Below, piece by piece: positions 38,521 to 46,766 of a stretch of DNA of 64,000 bases. The DNA lies in assembly GCA_963720675.1 (NCBI GenBank), contig CAVRGH010000010.1, positions 496,001-560,000 of the forward strand. Reading direction: 5' to 3'. The position numbers and the translations under genes were made by a program. The notes under the pieces are model-generated. The model made no database searches and was not told where the DNA came from. It worked only from the letters and a program-made list of their open reading frames with translations. The stretch is from JALHSW01 sp963720675. Lineage in GTDB: Bacteria; Actinomycetota; Acidimicrobiia; IMCC26256; PALSA-555. The first letter of the stretch is position 1. Every line of letters starts with the position of its first letter.

Positions 38521-39315
38521 GTGTCTGACTACCGCGCCGCGCTCGACGGCTTCACCGAGTCGCCCTTCACGCACGACGGCACGACGAGGCCCGTCTTCAG
38601 CGCCGGGAGCGGTCCGGCCGTGATCGTGATCAGCGAGATGCCGGGGCTGCATCCCGGCGTGGTCGCCTTCGGACAACGGGTCGTCGACCGCGGCTTCCAC
38701 GTCCGGATGCCGTCGTTGTTCGGCACCCCGGGCCGCCCGGTGAGCGTGCCGTACGTGCTGGGTTCGATCACGTCGGGCTGCGTGTCGCGCGACTTCGTCA
38801 CGTGGGCGCTGGACCGCACCAGCCCGATCACCGCGTGGCTGCGAGCCCTCGCCGCCGACGCCCACGAGGCGTGCGGGGGTCCCGGCGTGGGCGCGGTCGG
38901 CATGTGCTTCACCGGCGGGTTCGCGCTCGGGATGATGCTCGACGAGCGACTCCAGGCACCGGTGTTGAGCCAGCCGTCGCTGCCGTTCGCGATCGGGAAG
39001 CGTCGGCGCGCGGCACTCGGCATCAGCGACGCGGACCTCGCGGTCGTCAAGGAGCGGGCTGCGCAGGGCGCTTGCGTGATGGGTCTGCGCTTCTCGGCCG
39101 ACCGCATGGTGCCGGGTGACCGCTTCGACACGCTCCGAGCGGCGCTCGGCGAGTCGTTCATCGCCGTCGAGATCGACTCGTCGAAGGGGAACGAGCACGG
39201 CATCAAGACCAGCGCGCACTCCGTGCTCTCGGAAGAGTTCGTCGATGATCCCGCGCATCCCACGTACGAGGCACTCGAGCGCGTGTTGACCTTCTTCGAC
39301 GAGCGGCTGCGCTAG
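38521..39315 (+). CDS. Dienelactone hydrolase family protein
   Basis: A 264-residue alpha/beta hydrolase. The nucleophile elbow is Cys129 in VGMCFTGGFAL, the Cys-type elbow of dienelactone hydrolases (GxCxGG). VIVISEMPGLHPG supplies the oxyanion region. The acid is likely in LRFSADRMVPGD and the His in GNEHGI. A central insertion (ALGISDADLAVVKERAAQGA) differs from ClcD. GTG start with a strong CAGGAGG box. It shares a CTAG with the convergent anti-sigma stop. Substrate unknown; possibly intake or breakdown together with the MFS protein upstream. Confidence 0.82.
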   Translation: MSDYRAALDGFTESPFTHDGTTRPVFSAGSGPAVIVISEMPGLHPGVVAFGQRVVDRGFHVRMPSLFGTPGRPVSVPYVLGSITSGCVSRDFVTWALDRTSPITAWLRALAADAHEACGGPGVGAVGMCFTGGFALGMMLDERLQAPVLSQPSLPFAIGKRRRAALGISDADLAVVKERAAQGACVMGLRFSADRMVPGDRFDTLRAALGESFIAVEIDSSKGNEHGIKTSAHSVLSEEFVDDPAHPTYEALERVLTFFDERLR

Positions 39316-39994
39316 CTCAGCTCGAGCCGCGCGTGACAGACGGCGTTCCCTGCGCCGTCCACCATGCGGAGGATGCTGCCTCGTGCCCGGGATCGCCGCG
39401 GTCCCGGTCCACGTGCCACGACCGCCCGCGACCGCCAGGGTGCCGATCTCGCGGGTGATCGCGCCCGTCGGTGGTGTGCAGCTCGAGGCCGTAGTCGCCG
39501 TCGGGCAGCGCATAGTCGACGGTCACGACGAGCGACGCGGGCGTCCCGTCGGACACGACGACGCGCCCGACCGGGAGACCACCGGCGCCGACCATCGGGA
39601 CGGTCTGCAATGCCGGAGCGACCGTCGTGGGCGTGCTCGCCTGTTCGGTCGAGCGGCCGGCGTCGATGACGCGCACGACGACGATGCTCAGGATGGCGGC
39701 TGCGGCGGCTGCGCCGCCGACGACCAGAACGCGACGGCGGATGCTGCGCCAGTCGCGGGGTCGGCCGCCGTGCATCTCGCGCAGCACGCGCTGCTCGAAT
39801 CCCGCGGGGGGCTCGGCTTCGGGTGCGAGCTGGGCGAGGAGGTCGGCGACACCGCTCGAGTCGTCGACGATCGCCTGACAGCGCGCGCACCCGTGCACGT
39901 GGAGCAGGACCTCGGCGCGCTCCGCGCCGTCGAGGTGCCCGAGGGCGAGCTCCGGGATCCGCTCGCGCGCGGCGTCGCACGGCGCAGTGCTCAC
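39312..39994 (-). CDS. RskA-type anti-sigma factor with zinc-finger N-terminus (two frameshifts)
   Basis: About 227 residues. The N-terminal anti-sigma domain has the HCC motif HVHGCARCQAIVDD near residues 35-45. One TM helix follows (RVLVVGGAAAAAAILSIVVV), then an extracytoplasmic RskA-like domain (ASLVVTVDYALPDGDYGLEL). The C-terminal part needs shifts near 39455 (extra C) and 39393 (extra A), giving AITREIGTLAVAGGRGTW and GSILRMVDGAGNAVCHARLE; the length is two bases over a multiple of three. GTG start with GGAGGAGG. It lies 31 bp downstream of the sigma gene it presumably controls by membrane sequestration and regulated proteolysis. Confidence 0.87.
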
Positions 39995-40025
39995 GGTCGC
40001 ACCTCCTCCGCTCCTCGAGCTCGCG

Positions 40026-40586
40026 TCATTCGGCTGGCTCCTCGGTCGCGAGCAGCACGCGAAGCCGTTGCATCGCCGCGCGAATTCGGGTCTTCGCGGT
40101 ACCGAGGGGCAACCCCTCCCGCTCGGCGACCTCCCTTGCACTGAGCCCGAGTACGCCGGCGAGCACGATCGCCCGCCGCTGCTCGGGCGGGAGCACCGTG
40201 AGCGCGACGCGAAGCCTCACCAGCTCCTGGTTCACCTCGGCGGTCTCGGCCGGGCCCCGCTCCGCGCTTGCCAGCGCCAGATCTGCCACGTGGTCGGGAT
40301 CGATCGCCATCGGGCGCCGGACCCGGATCGCGTCGATCGCCAGGTTCCGGGTGATCGTGAGCAGCCAGGTGACGACGCTGCCCCGACGCGGGTCGTAGGC
40401 CGCGGCGTGCCGCCATGCCCGGACCAGTGCCTCTTGGGCGACGTCCTCGGCCGCCCGGTCGTCCGACATGATCGTGCGGGCCAACCCGTACACGCGGCGC
40501 TGGAACCGCTCGACGAAGGCCGCGGCGGCGTCCCGATCCCCCGTTGCGAGCCCTGCGAGGAGCGCCTCGTCCGAAACTGACCACAT
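40026..40586 (-). CDS. ECF-type RNA polymerase sigma factor (SigK-like group)
   Basis: A 186-residue sigma-70 family protein. Region 2 has FVERFQRRVYGLARTIMSDD, AAEDVAQEALVRAWR and SVVTWLLTITRNLAIDAIR. Region 4 has LPPEQRRAIVLAGVLGLSAR, EVAEREGLPLGTAKTRIRAA. The start at 40586 gives the normal ECF length. Next to an RskA-type anti-sigma, the pair resembles SigK/RskA. No promoter of its own type could be identified by eye. Confidence 0.93.
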   Translation of the reverse strand: MWSVSDEALLAGLATGDRDAAAAFVERFQRRVYGLARTIMSDDRAAEDVAQEALVRAWRHAAAYDPRRGSVVTWLLTITRNLAIDAIRVRRPMAIDPDHVADLALASAERGPAETAEVNQELVRLRVALTVLPPEQRRAIVLAGVLGLSAREVAEREGLPLGTAKTRIRAAMQRLRVLLATEEPAE

Positions 40587-40744
40587 GAGGTGATACGGAC
40601 CGCATCCGCCGAGGGATTGGTCCGGTCGCAACCTACTGCCCGTCGAGAGCAGGCAATCCGTTCGGACCCGTCGGCCGTAGTACCGGGCGACGACCCGTCG
40701 ACCGCCGCCCGGACCCAGGACCGCCCCAGCGAGAGGAACCCCCA

Positions 40745-41226
40745 ATGCGCAAGCTGCTCGGCACCCTGAGCGCAGCCCTCGTGGCGGCGATCGCCGTCAT
40801 CGGGACCCGTCGGCCCCGCGGGCGCCTCGACGGTGGCCAAGACGAAGCCACCCGTGCATCTCGACGGCAAGGTCGAACAACCACGGGAAGGCGACCGTCT
40901 CGGGCGGCGCCATCACCATCGAGCAGCACGACTACTTCTTCAAGCCGACGTTCGTGAAGGCGAAGGCCGGCAGCACGGTGCACGTCACGGTGAAGAACGA
41001 GGGCTCCGCCGAGCACACGTTCACCATCGACAAGCAGGACGTCGACGAGCAGCTCGCGCCGGGCGAGACCGTGAAGGTCGACGTGAAGATCCCGTCGAAC
41101 GGCAAGTCGGTCGCGTTCTACTGCCGCTTCCACGCGGGCATGGGCATGCAAGGCGCGCTCTACAGCAAGGGCGGTGGCGCCGCCAAGAGCAGCAGTGGCT
41201 CGAGTGGGCGAGGGTACGGCTACTAG
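40745..41226 (+). CDS. Exported cupredoxin-like copper protein (two frameshifts)
   Basis: About 160 residues. It has a signal peptide (MRKLLGTLSAALVAAIAVIG), then a plastocyanin/azurin-type beta domain. The type 1 copper ligands are His in EHTFTI and Cys, His and Met in FYCRFHAGMG (C-x2-H-x4-M). VTVKNEGSAEHTF is the strand before the first ligand. The tail is Gly/Ser/Lys-rich. Frames change near 40804 (extra G, restoring GPVGPAGASTVAK) and 40880 (extra G, restoring VNNHGKATVSGG); the length fits two insertions. GAGAGGAA precedes the ATG. Divergent from the sigma factor gene. Confidence 0.87.
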
Positions 41227-41579
41227 CCCTCCGTGCCGCCCGGGTTCCGACGCTGGAGCCCGTGGCCGAAGAACCCACCCTTGGGCCGACCGTGCGCGTG
41301 GTAGTGATCCGGGATCTGGCGCATGTTGTCGTCGACGTAGTGCTCGAACGTGAAGTGCAGCTCGATCACCTCGGCAAGCCGTGCGTGCATGTGCGCGAGC
41401 TCGTCGGCCGGCGGCTCGGTGCCGTGTCCGCGCCAGACGACCATCGGCACCGCGCAGATCTCACACTCGGCGATCCAGCAGACGTCGTCCTCGTGGAACC
41501 ACTCCGTGATCTTCGCGGCCTCGCAGAGATCGCAGTCGTCGGAGAAGGCCCGTCCGGAGCTCGCGTCCTGGCTGGTCAT
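41223..41579 (-). CDS. HIT-like small protein with two CxxC pairs
   Basis: A 118-residue protein with CDLC and CEIC pairs at about residues 16-19 and 39-42, suggesting zinc binding, and a histidine-rich DHYHAHGRP late in the sequence that resembles the HxHxH of HIT-fold nucleotide hydrolases. The middle (HMHARLAEVIELHFTFEHYV) is helical. The loop after the histidines is shorter than in classical HIT proteins, so the family is uncertain. It overlaps the trpA stop by ATGA and shares a CTAG with the convergent cupredoxin stop. Confidence 0.6.
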   Translation of the reverse strand: MTSQDASSGRAFSDDCDLCEAAKITEWFHEDDVCWIAECEICAVPMVVWRGHGTEPPADELAHMHARLAEVIELHFTFEHYVDDNMRQIPDHYHAHGRPKGGFFGHGLQRRNPGGTEG

Positions 41580-42346
41580 GCGTCGAGTGCTCCTCGTAGC
41601 TCGCGAACGAACGCGTGCGCTTCCTCGGGACCACCACCGCGCAGGAGCCGGCCGACGAGCGCGCTGCCGACGATGACACCGTCGGCGGAGGCTGCGGCCT
41701 CGACCGCCTGCGCCGGAGTCGAGATGCCGACCCCGAGGAGCACGGGCACGTCGGTCGCCGCCTTGCAACGCCGACCCATCTCCTGGGCCTGCGATGCGAG
41801 GCGCTCGCGCTCACCGGTGACCCCCATCAGCGACACCCCGTAGATGAAGCCCCGCGTCCGCTCACAGATGTCGTGCAGCCGCGCGTCGGTCGTCGTCGGC
41901 GCCGCCAGCAACACCGTCTCGACCCCCGCGTCGTCCGCCGCGTCGGCCCAGCCGTCGAGCTCGTCGAGAGGGAGGTCGGGCACGATCGCCCCGTCGATCC
42001 CGGCCTCCGCGAGCGACGACGCGAAACGCTCGTGGCCCGCGTGGTGCACGGGGTTGTAGTAGGTCATGACGACGAGCGGGACGTCCACGTCGAGGCGCGC
42101 CGCGTCAGCGACGATCGACGCAGGGGTCGCGCCGATGTCGAGGGCCCGCTGCGAGGCCTCCTGGATCGTGCGTCCGTCCATGACGGGGTCCGAGAACGGG
42201 ATGCCGACCTCGACCGCGTCGGCGCCGGCGTCGACCACGGCACGCACGACGTCGAGCCAGTCGTGGCCGAGCCCACCGGTGACGTACGGGACGAGCAGCT
42301 TCGCGCCGGTCTCCCTGCGGGCGCGCAGGTGCGCTTCCAGGTTCAC
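41576..42346 (-). CDS. trpA: Tryptophan synthase alpha chain
   Basis: A 256-residue TIM barrel that splits indole-3-glycerol phosphate and channels indole to TrpB. The catalytic Glu46 is in DAVEVGIPFSDPVMDGRTIQ; the catalytic Asp is probably in GAIVPDLPLDE. GFIYGVSLMGVTG and VPVLLGVGISTPAQ form the phosphate and barrel-end loops. The GTG start overlaps the trpB stop (GTGA) and the stop overlaps the next ATG, so three genes are coupled. Confidence 0.96.
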   Translation of the reverse strand: MNLEAHLRARRETGAKLLVPYVTGGLGHDWLDVVRAVVDAGADAVEVGIPFSDPVMDGRTIQEASQRALDIGATPASIVADAARLDVDVPLVVMTYYNPVHHAGHERFASSLAEAGIDGAIVPDLPLDELDGWADAADDAGVETVLLAAPTTTDARLHDICERTRGFIYGVSLMGVTGERERLASQAQEMGRRCKAATDVPVLLGVGISTPAQAVEAAASADGVIVGSALVGRLLRGGGPEEAHAFVRELRGALDA

Positions 42347-43584
42347 GCGAGGGGCTCGCCGGTGAGGCGCTCGGCGACGTAGGCCGCGTCCTTGTCGCCG
42401 CGACCCGACAGCGTGACGAGCACGGTCGATCCGGACGGGATCGACCGTCCGGCCTCGCGTGCGAGCCACCCGATGGCGTGGGCCGGCTCGAGCGCGGGAA
42501 CGATGCCCTCGGTGGCGGAGAGCAGCTGGAACCCCGCGATCGCCTCGTCGTCGGTTGCCGACGGGTACTCGGCCCGACCGGCCGCGGCGAGCGCCGCGTG
42601 CTCCGGACCGACGCCCGGATAGTCGAGGCCCGCGCTGATCGAGTGGGCCTCGAGGATCTGGCCGTCCTCGTCCTGGAGGAACAGAGAACGCGCGCCGTGG
42701 AGCACGCCCGGGGTCCCGCGGGTCACGGACGCTCCGTGCTTGCCCGACTCGAGTCCGAGGCCGCCGGCCTCCACACCGATCAGCTGCGAGGTCGTGTCGA
42801 GGAAGCCGACGAAGGTTCCCATCGCGTTCGAGCCACCACCGACGCACGCGACGACGTAGTCGGGGTCCGCTCCGCCCAAGATCGCCCGGGACTGCTCGCG
42901 CGCTTCGTCTCCGACGACGCGCTGGAGCTCGCGGACGATCCACGGGTACGGGTGCGGCCCGACGACCGAGCCGATGCAGTAGTGCGTGGTCTCGACGCTC
43001 GAGACCCAGTCGCGCAGCGCCTCGTTGATGGCGTCCTTCAGCGTCCGGCTTCCCGACTCCGCCGGGATGACCGTCGCCCCGAGCAGCTGCATGCGCCATA
43101 CGTTGAGCGCCTGGCGTTCGACGTCGACCGCGCCCATGAACACGGTGCAGTCGAGCCCGAAGAGCGCCGCGGCGGTCGCGGTGGCCACGCCGTGCTGACC
43201 GGCGCCCGTCTCCGCGATGACCCGTTGCTTGCCCATGCGGCGGGTGAGCAGGGCCTGGCCGAGCACGTTGTTGATCTTGTGTGAACCGGTGTGCGTGAGG
43301 TCCTCGCGCTTGAGGAGCACTCGCAACCCGAGGCGCTCCGACAACCGATGACATTCGGTGACGGGCGTGGGCCGGCCGGCGTAGCTCGTCAGGAGCGACG
43401 CGAGCTCGGTGCGGAACTCGGTGGACTCCCAGGCCGCGCGGAACTCGGCCTCGAGCTCCTGCAGCGCGGGGACGAGCGTCTCGGGGACGAACCGCCCTCC
43501 GAAGTCCCCGAACCGGCCGAGGCCCTCGGGCGGCGCGCCGGGAGGCCCGAGGAGAACCGGGTCACCACGTCCGGGTGCGTTCAT
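42343..43584 (-). CDS. trpB: Tryptophan synthase beta chain (TrpB1)
   Basis: A 413-residue PLP enzyme joining indole and serine. PLP-Lys103 is in HTGSHKINNVLGQ, the catalytic Glu in AETGAGQHGVA, the phosphate loop is GGGSNAMG, and the COMM-domain and lid residues are present. FGGRFVPETL starts the TrpB1 fold. It is the alpha-subunit-dependent type and directly precedes trpA. A second, TrpB2-type gene lies 3.2 kb away. The ATG at 43584 (MNAPGRG) is preferred to one 24 bp upstream. Confidence 0.97.
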   Translation of the reverse strand: MNAPGRGDPVLLGPPGAPPEGLGRFGDFGGRFVPETLVPALQELEAEFRAAWESTEFRTELASLLTSYAGRPTPVTECHRLSERLGLRVLLKREDLTHTGSHKINNVLGQALLTRRMGKQRVIAETGAGQHGVATATAAALFGLDCTVFMGAVDVERQALNVWRMQLLGATVIPAESGSRTLKDAINEALRDWVSSVETTHYCIGSVVGPHPYPWIVRELQRVVGDEAREQSRAILGGADPDYVVACVGGGSNAMGTFVGFLDTTSQLIGVEAGGLGLESGKHGASVTRGTPGVLHGARSLFLQDEDGQILEAHSISAGLDYPGVGPEHAALAAAGRAEYPSATDDEAIAGFQLLSATEGIVPALEPAHAIGWLAREAGRSIPSGSTVLVTLSGRGDKDAAYVAERLTGEPLA

Positions 43585-43674
43585 GGGCTGGTCCTGTCTC
43601 CGATGCACGAGCCGGCGTGGTGCTCGCCGTGCATGATACGAGCGCGCGGTCCGGCGATTCCGGTTGGATGCGCG

Positions 43675-44361
43675 TCAGGAACGGGCTTCGTCGGCCTGCC
43701 AGTCGTACGGCCGCGCGTCGTCCGGTGCCCATCCGTCGTCCTCGACCTCGGCGCCCGCGGCGCGCGCCTCCTCGAGGAAGCGCTGCAGGCGCCGGGCGTC
43801 CTTCTGGCCCGAGCCGGGTGAGGTCTCGACGCCGGTCGAGACGTCGACGCCCCACGGCCGGACCCGCCGGATCGCCTCCCCGACGTTGTCGGGCGTCAAC
43901 CCACCCGCGAGCAGCAGGCGGACACCGGACGGTGCACCCTCCGCGAGCGCCCAGTCGAAGACCTTGCCGGAGCCGGGCTCCGGGCCGTCGATGAGCACGA
44001 CATCGGCCGGACCGCCCGCCGCGGACGCGAGTGCGGGATCACCGACGTGGAAGCCCTGGATCACGAACGGGACCCGCTCGCGGATCCAGCGGACCTCGGT
44101 CTCGGGCTCGCGGCCGTGGAGCTGGGCCCCGCCGAGCCGGAGGCTGTTGACGATCTCGACGACCCGGGCCGGCTTCTCGTCGCGGAAGACCCCGAGCGTG
44201 TGGGCTTCGGGCGGGAGCCGGCGCAGCACGTCACGCACTGCGCTCGGGGTGACCTGGCGCGGGCTCCCCGGGGCGAACATGAAGCCGAGGGCGTCGGCGC
44301 CGAGTGCGACCGCCAGGAGCGCGTCTTCCTCGTTCGTGATGCCGCAGATCTTCACGAACAT
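43675..44361 (-). CDS. trpF: Phosphoribosylanthranilate isomerase
   Basis: A 228-residue TIM barrel. The general base Cys6 is in VKICGITNEEDA and the general acid Asp is in WGVDVSTGVETSPG. FMFAPGSPRQV and LLLAGGLTPDNV are barrel-loop motifs. The C-terminal 25 residues (DDGWAPDDARPYDWQADEAR) are longer than usual. TACCGT 7 nt before the ATG suggests a leaderless message. It is 90 bp upstream of trpB on the same strand. Confidence 0.95.
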   Translation of the reverse strand: MFVKICGITNEEDALLAVALGADALGFMFAPGSPRQVTPSAVRDVLRRLPPEAHTLGVFRDEKPARVVEIVNSLRLGGAQLHGREPETEVRWIRERVPFVIQGFHVGDPALASAAGGPADVVLIDGPEPGSGKVFDWALAEGAPSGVRLLLAGGLTPDNVGEAIRRVRPWGVDVSTGVETSPGSGQKDARRLQRFLEEARAAGAEVEDDGWAPDDARPYDWQADEARS

Positions 44362-44368
44362 GCGTACG

Positions 44369-44374
44369 ACGGTA
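44369..44374 (-). promoter_or_regulatory. Leaderless -10 box of trpF
   Basis: TACCGT lies 7 nt before the trpF ATG; no Shine-Dalgarno is present. Confidence 0.4.
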
Positions 44375-44430
44375 CCGGAGTCCGGAGGGCATCCCGAACC
44401 GCGTTCCGGCCGGTACGCTCAGCGCCGCTC

Positions 44431-45412
44431 ATGAGCCGGGTCACGCCAAGCCCCCCCGACGCGCCAACCACGACCATCGCCCGATGGGTCGTCCGCGCGC
44501 GGATGCCGGTCCTGCTCACCTACGTGCTCGTCACGGCAGTCGGGCTCGCCACCCGCAGCTCGATCCCCGACCGGCCGTACCTGCTCTTCTGGCTCCTCGG
44601 GCTGGTGATCATCGTCTCGTGGTGCAACCCGCACCGCTGGGCCCGCTTCGCCATGGCCTGGCTGCCCGTGCTGGTCATCGCCGCCGGCTACGACCTCGTG
44701 CGCAGCCAGGCACCGTTCCTCAAGCCCCGCGCCGTCACCGAGCCCCAGCGCGACTTCGACGAGACGTTGTTCGGTGGCACCGCGCCGACGGTCCGGCTCC
44801 AGGAGTGGCTCGTCGACCGGGGGACGCCGCACTGGTGGGACTACCCCGCGTGGCTGATGTACCTCTCGCACTTCGTGGTCACCCCGGCGATCGCGATCTG
44901 GCTGTACCTCCGCCACCGCGTCTGGTTCCACCGATACGCGATCCTCATCCTCACGGTGAGCGTGTGCGGGTTCATCACCTACCTGATCGTGCCCGCAGTG
45001 CCCCCGTGGCTCGCGACGCGCCAGGGAAACCTGGGCCCGACGATCCGGGTGGTGCACTCGGTGTGGGAGAGCATCGGGTTCGAACGCGCCGCCGAGGTGT
45101 TCAACGGCGACGCGCGTCTTGCGAACCCGGTCGCGGCGCTGCCTTCGCTCCACGCCGCGTGGCCGTTCATGACCCTGCTGTTCCTCTGGCGCAAGATCGG
45201 ACCGTGGCGCTGGCTGCTGCTCGCGTACAACGCGGCGATGATCGTCGTGCTCGTGTACGGCGCGGAGCACTACGTCAGCGACATCCTGCTGGGATGGCTG
45301 TACGCGACCGTCGTCTTCATCGTGGTGAACCGCATCCTCGACCGGACCGAAGCGCGACGAGCGACGGCGGCAGAGCGCGCGACCGGAGACCTCGGAGGTC
45401 ACCACGACATGA
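44431..45412 (+). CDS. PAP2-superfamily membrane phosphatase or phosphotransferase (one frameshift near its end)
   Basis: About 325 residues with six TM segments. Signature motifs are VAALPSLHAAWPFM (C2 His) and YGAEHYVSDILLGWLY (C3 His and Asp), the layout of inositol phosphorylceramide synthase-like PAP2_3 proteins. The classical KxxxxxxRP motif is not seen. Membrane lipid head-group transfer is likely; the substrate is unknown. The frame as read runs on past the next gene's start. One extra base between about 45360 and 45405 would give a stop at 45410-45412 overlapping the next ATG (ATGA), and the length fits one insertion. Confidence 0.82.
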
Positions 45413-45916
45413 GCGACCCATCCCCCGAGGAGCTGGCCCCCGAAGGAGCTGGCCCGGTACGCCGCGGACCGCTGGTCGATCCACGACGTCATCACGCGGT
45501 ACTGGATGCACGTGGACCGGCGGGACTGGCCCACGGTGAAGTCGTGCTTCGTGCCCGGCACGCTCGTCGACTACTCCGACCTGATGCCGATCGGGAGCTC
45601 GCTGCCCGCGGAGGACGTCGTCGACCGGATCGCTGCTGCCATCGAGATCTATGCGGTGACGGTGCACAACGTCGGGAACCACGAGGTCACGATCGACGGT
45701 GACGTCGCGCGCAGCGAAGCAACGATCGTCGCTCATCACGTGTACCTCGACCCGGAGAAGAACGACGGTCGGCTCCCCGTCGCCGGGTTGCGGTACACCG
45801 ACGTGTTGGTACGCACTGACGACGGCTGGCGCATCCGCGATCGGAAGGCCTCGACCGACTGGCGGGCATGGTGGGACCCGCGAACGCCGACCTACGTCGA
45901 CGGCAAGCACCAGTGA
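45409..45916 (+). CDS. SnoaL/NTF2-like protein (one frameshift near 45445)
   Basis: About 168 residues, alpha+beta cone fold: RWSIHDVITRYWMHVDRRDW, CFVPGTLVDYSDLMP, VTIDGDVARSEATIVAHHVY and DGWRIRDRKASTDWRAWWD. This is the pattern of nuclear-transport-factor-2-like and SnoaL-like small-molecule enzymes or binding proteins; His and Asp line the cavity. Dropping one A near 45445 restores PEELARYAADRW, and the length fits one insertion. It is coupled to the PAP2 gene and 10 bp before the enoyl-CoA hydratase, so possibly one operon. Confidence 0.82.
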
Positions 45917-45926
45917 CGGCCCTCTG

Positions 45927-46706
45927 ATGACCGGGCCGCTCGTCCGTTACGAGCGCGACGGGCACGTCGCGACGCTCACGTACAACCGGCCCGAGCGGCT
46001 CAACGCGATCACCGGTGCACTCCGCACGGAGCTGAACGCGGCGTGGGAACGCTTCCGCGACGACGAGGACGCGTGGGTCGGGATCATCACCGGGGCCGGT
46101 CGCGCGTTCTGCGTCGGCGCCGACCTGCAGGACGGGACGGGCTCCGCCGGCACCTGGCCCGGATCGTTCTGGGAGATCCCCACCGTGAACTCGTTCGAGT
46201 CGGGCCTGGAGGTGTGGAAGCCGACGATCGCTGCGGTGAACGGATACTGCCTCGGCTACGGCCTGACACTCGCGAGTGCGTGCGACTTCATCGTCGCGGC
46301 CGACGACGCGCAGTTCGGGATGCCCGAGGTACGCCTCGGGGTGCCGACGATCGTCGGTGCGATGCGTCTCCCGACCCGCATCCGCATGCAGGACGCGCTC
46401 GAGCTGCTGCTGACCGGCGACCGGATCGACGCGGCGCGGGCCCACGAGATCGGCCTCGCGTGGAAGGTCGTCCCGCGCGACGTGCTGCTCGACGAAGCCC
46501 GCGCGCTCGCCGATCGGCTCTGCCAGGGCGCTCCGCTCGCCGTGCGTGCGGTGAACGAGATGGCCCACCGCGGGCAGCGCCTGCCGTGGGAGGACGCCGT
46601 CCGCATGGGCGAGGCGATGCGCCGCGTGGTGGCCGCGACCGACGACGCCAGCGAGGGCTTCACGGCCGCGGCCGAGCAGCGCGACCCCCGCTGGACCGGC
46701 CACTAG
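45927..46706 (+). CDS. Enoyl-CoA hydratase/isomerase family protein
   Basis: A 259-residue crotonase-fold protein. The oxyanion-hole segments are RAFCVGADLQDG and NGYCLGYGLTLASACDFIVA. The region of the second catalytic Glu is MPEVRLGVPTIVGAMRLP, where Glu is kept after MP but the usual GG is replaced, so isomerase or hydrolase activity is also possible. It is last of the + strand trio PAP2, SnoaL-like and crotonase. A strong bidirectional hairpin begins at its stop codon. Confidence 0.9.
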   Translation: MTGPLVRYERDGHVATLTYNRPERLNAITGALRTELNAAWERFRDDEDAWVGIITGAGRAFCVGADLQDGTGSAGTWPGSFWEIPTVNSFESGLEVWKPTIAAVNGYCLGYGLTLASACDFIVAADDAQFGMPEVRLGVPTIVGAMRLPTRIRMQDALELLLTGDRIDAARAHEIGLAWKVVPRDVLLDEARALADRLCQGAPLAVRAVNEMAHRGQRLPWEDAVRMGEAMRRVVAATDDASEGFTAAAEQRDPRWTGH

Positions 46707-46765
46707 AGGCGTTTTGGCGTCGGGATTGGGTGCCTCAGACACCCGTGTCGACGCCAAAACACCTC
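46706..46765. terminator. Bidirectional terminator hairpin
   Basis: Arms GAGGCGTTTTGGCGTCG (46706-46722) and CGACGCCAAAACACCTC (46749-46765) pair over 17 bp with one G-T/A-C mismatch. A second inner stem GGGTG/CACCC (46728-46732, 46740-46744) caps it. The T-rich and A-rich stretches make it work for both convergent genes, which end 1 nt on either side. Confidence 0.85.
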
Positions 46766-46766
46766 G

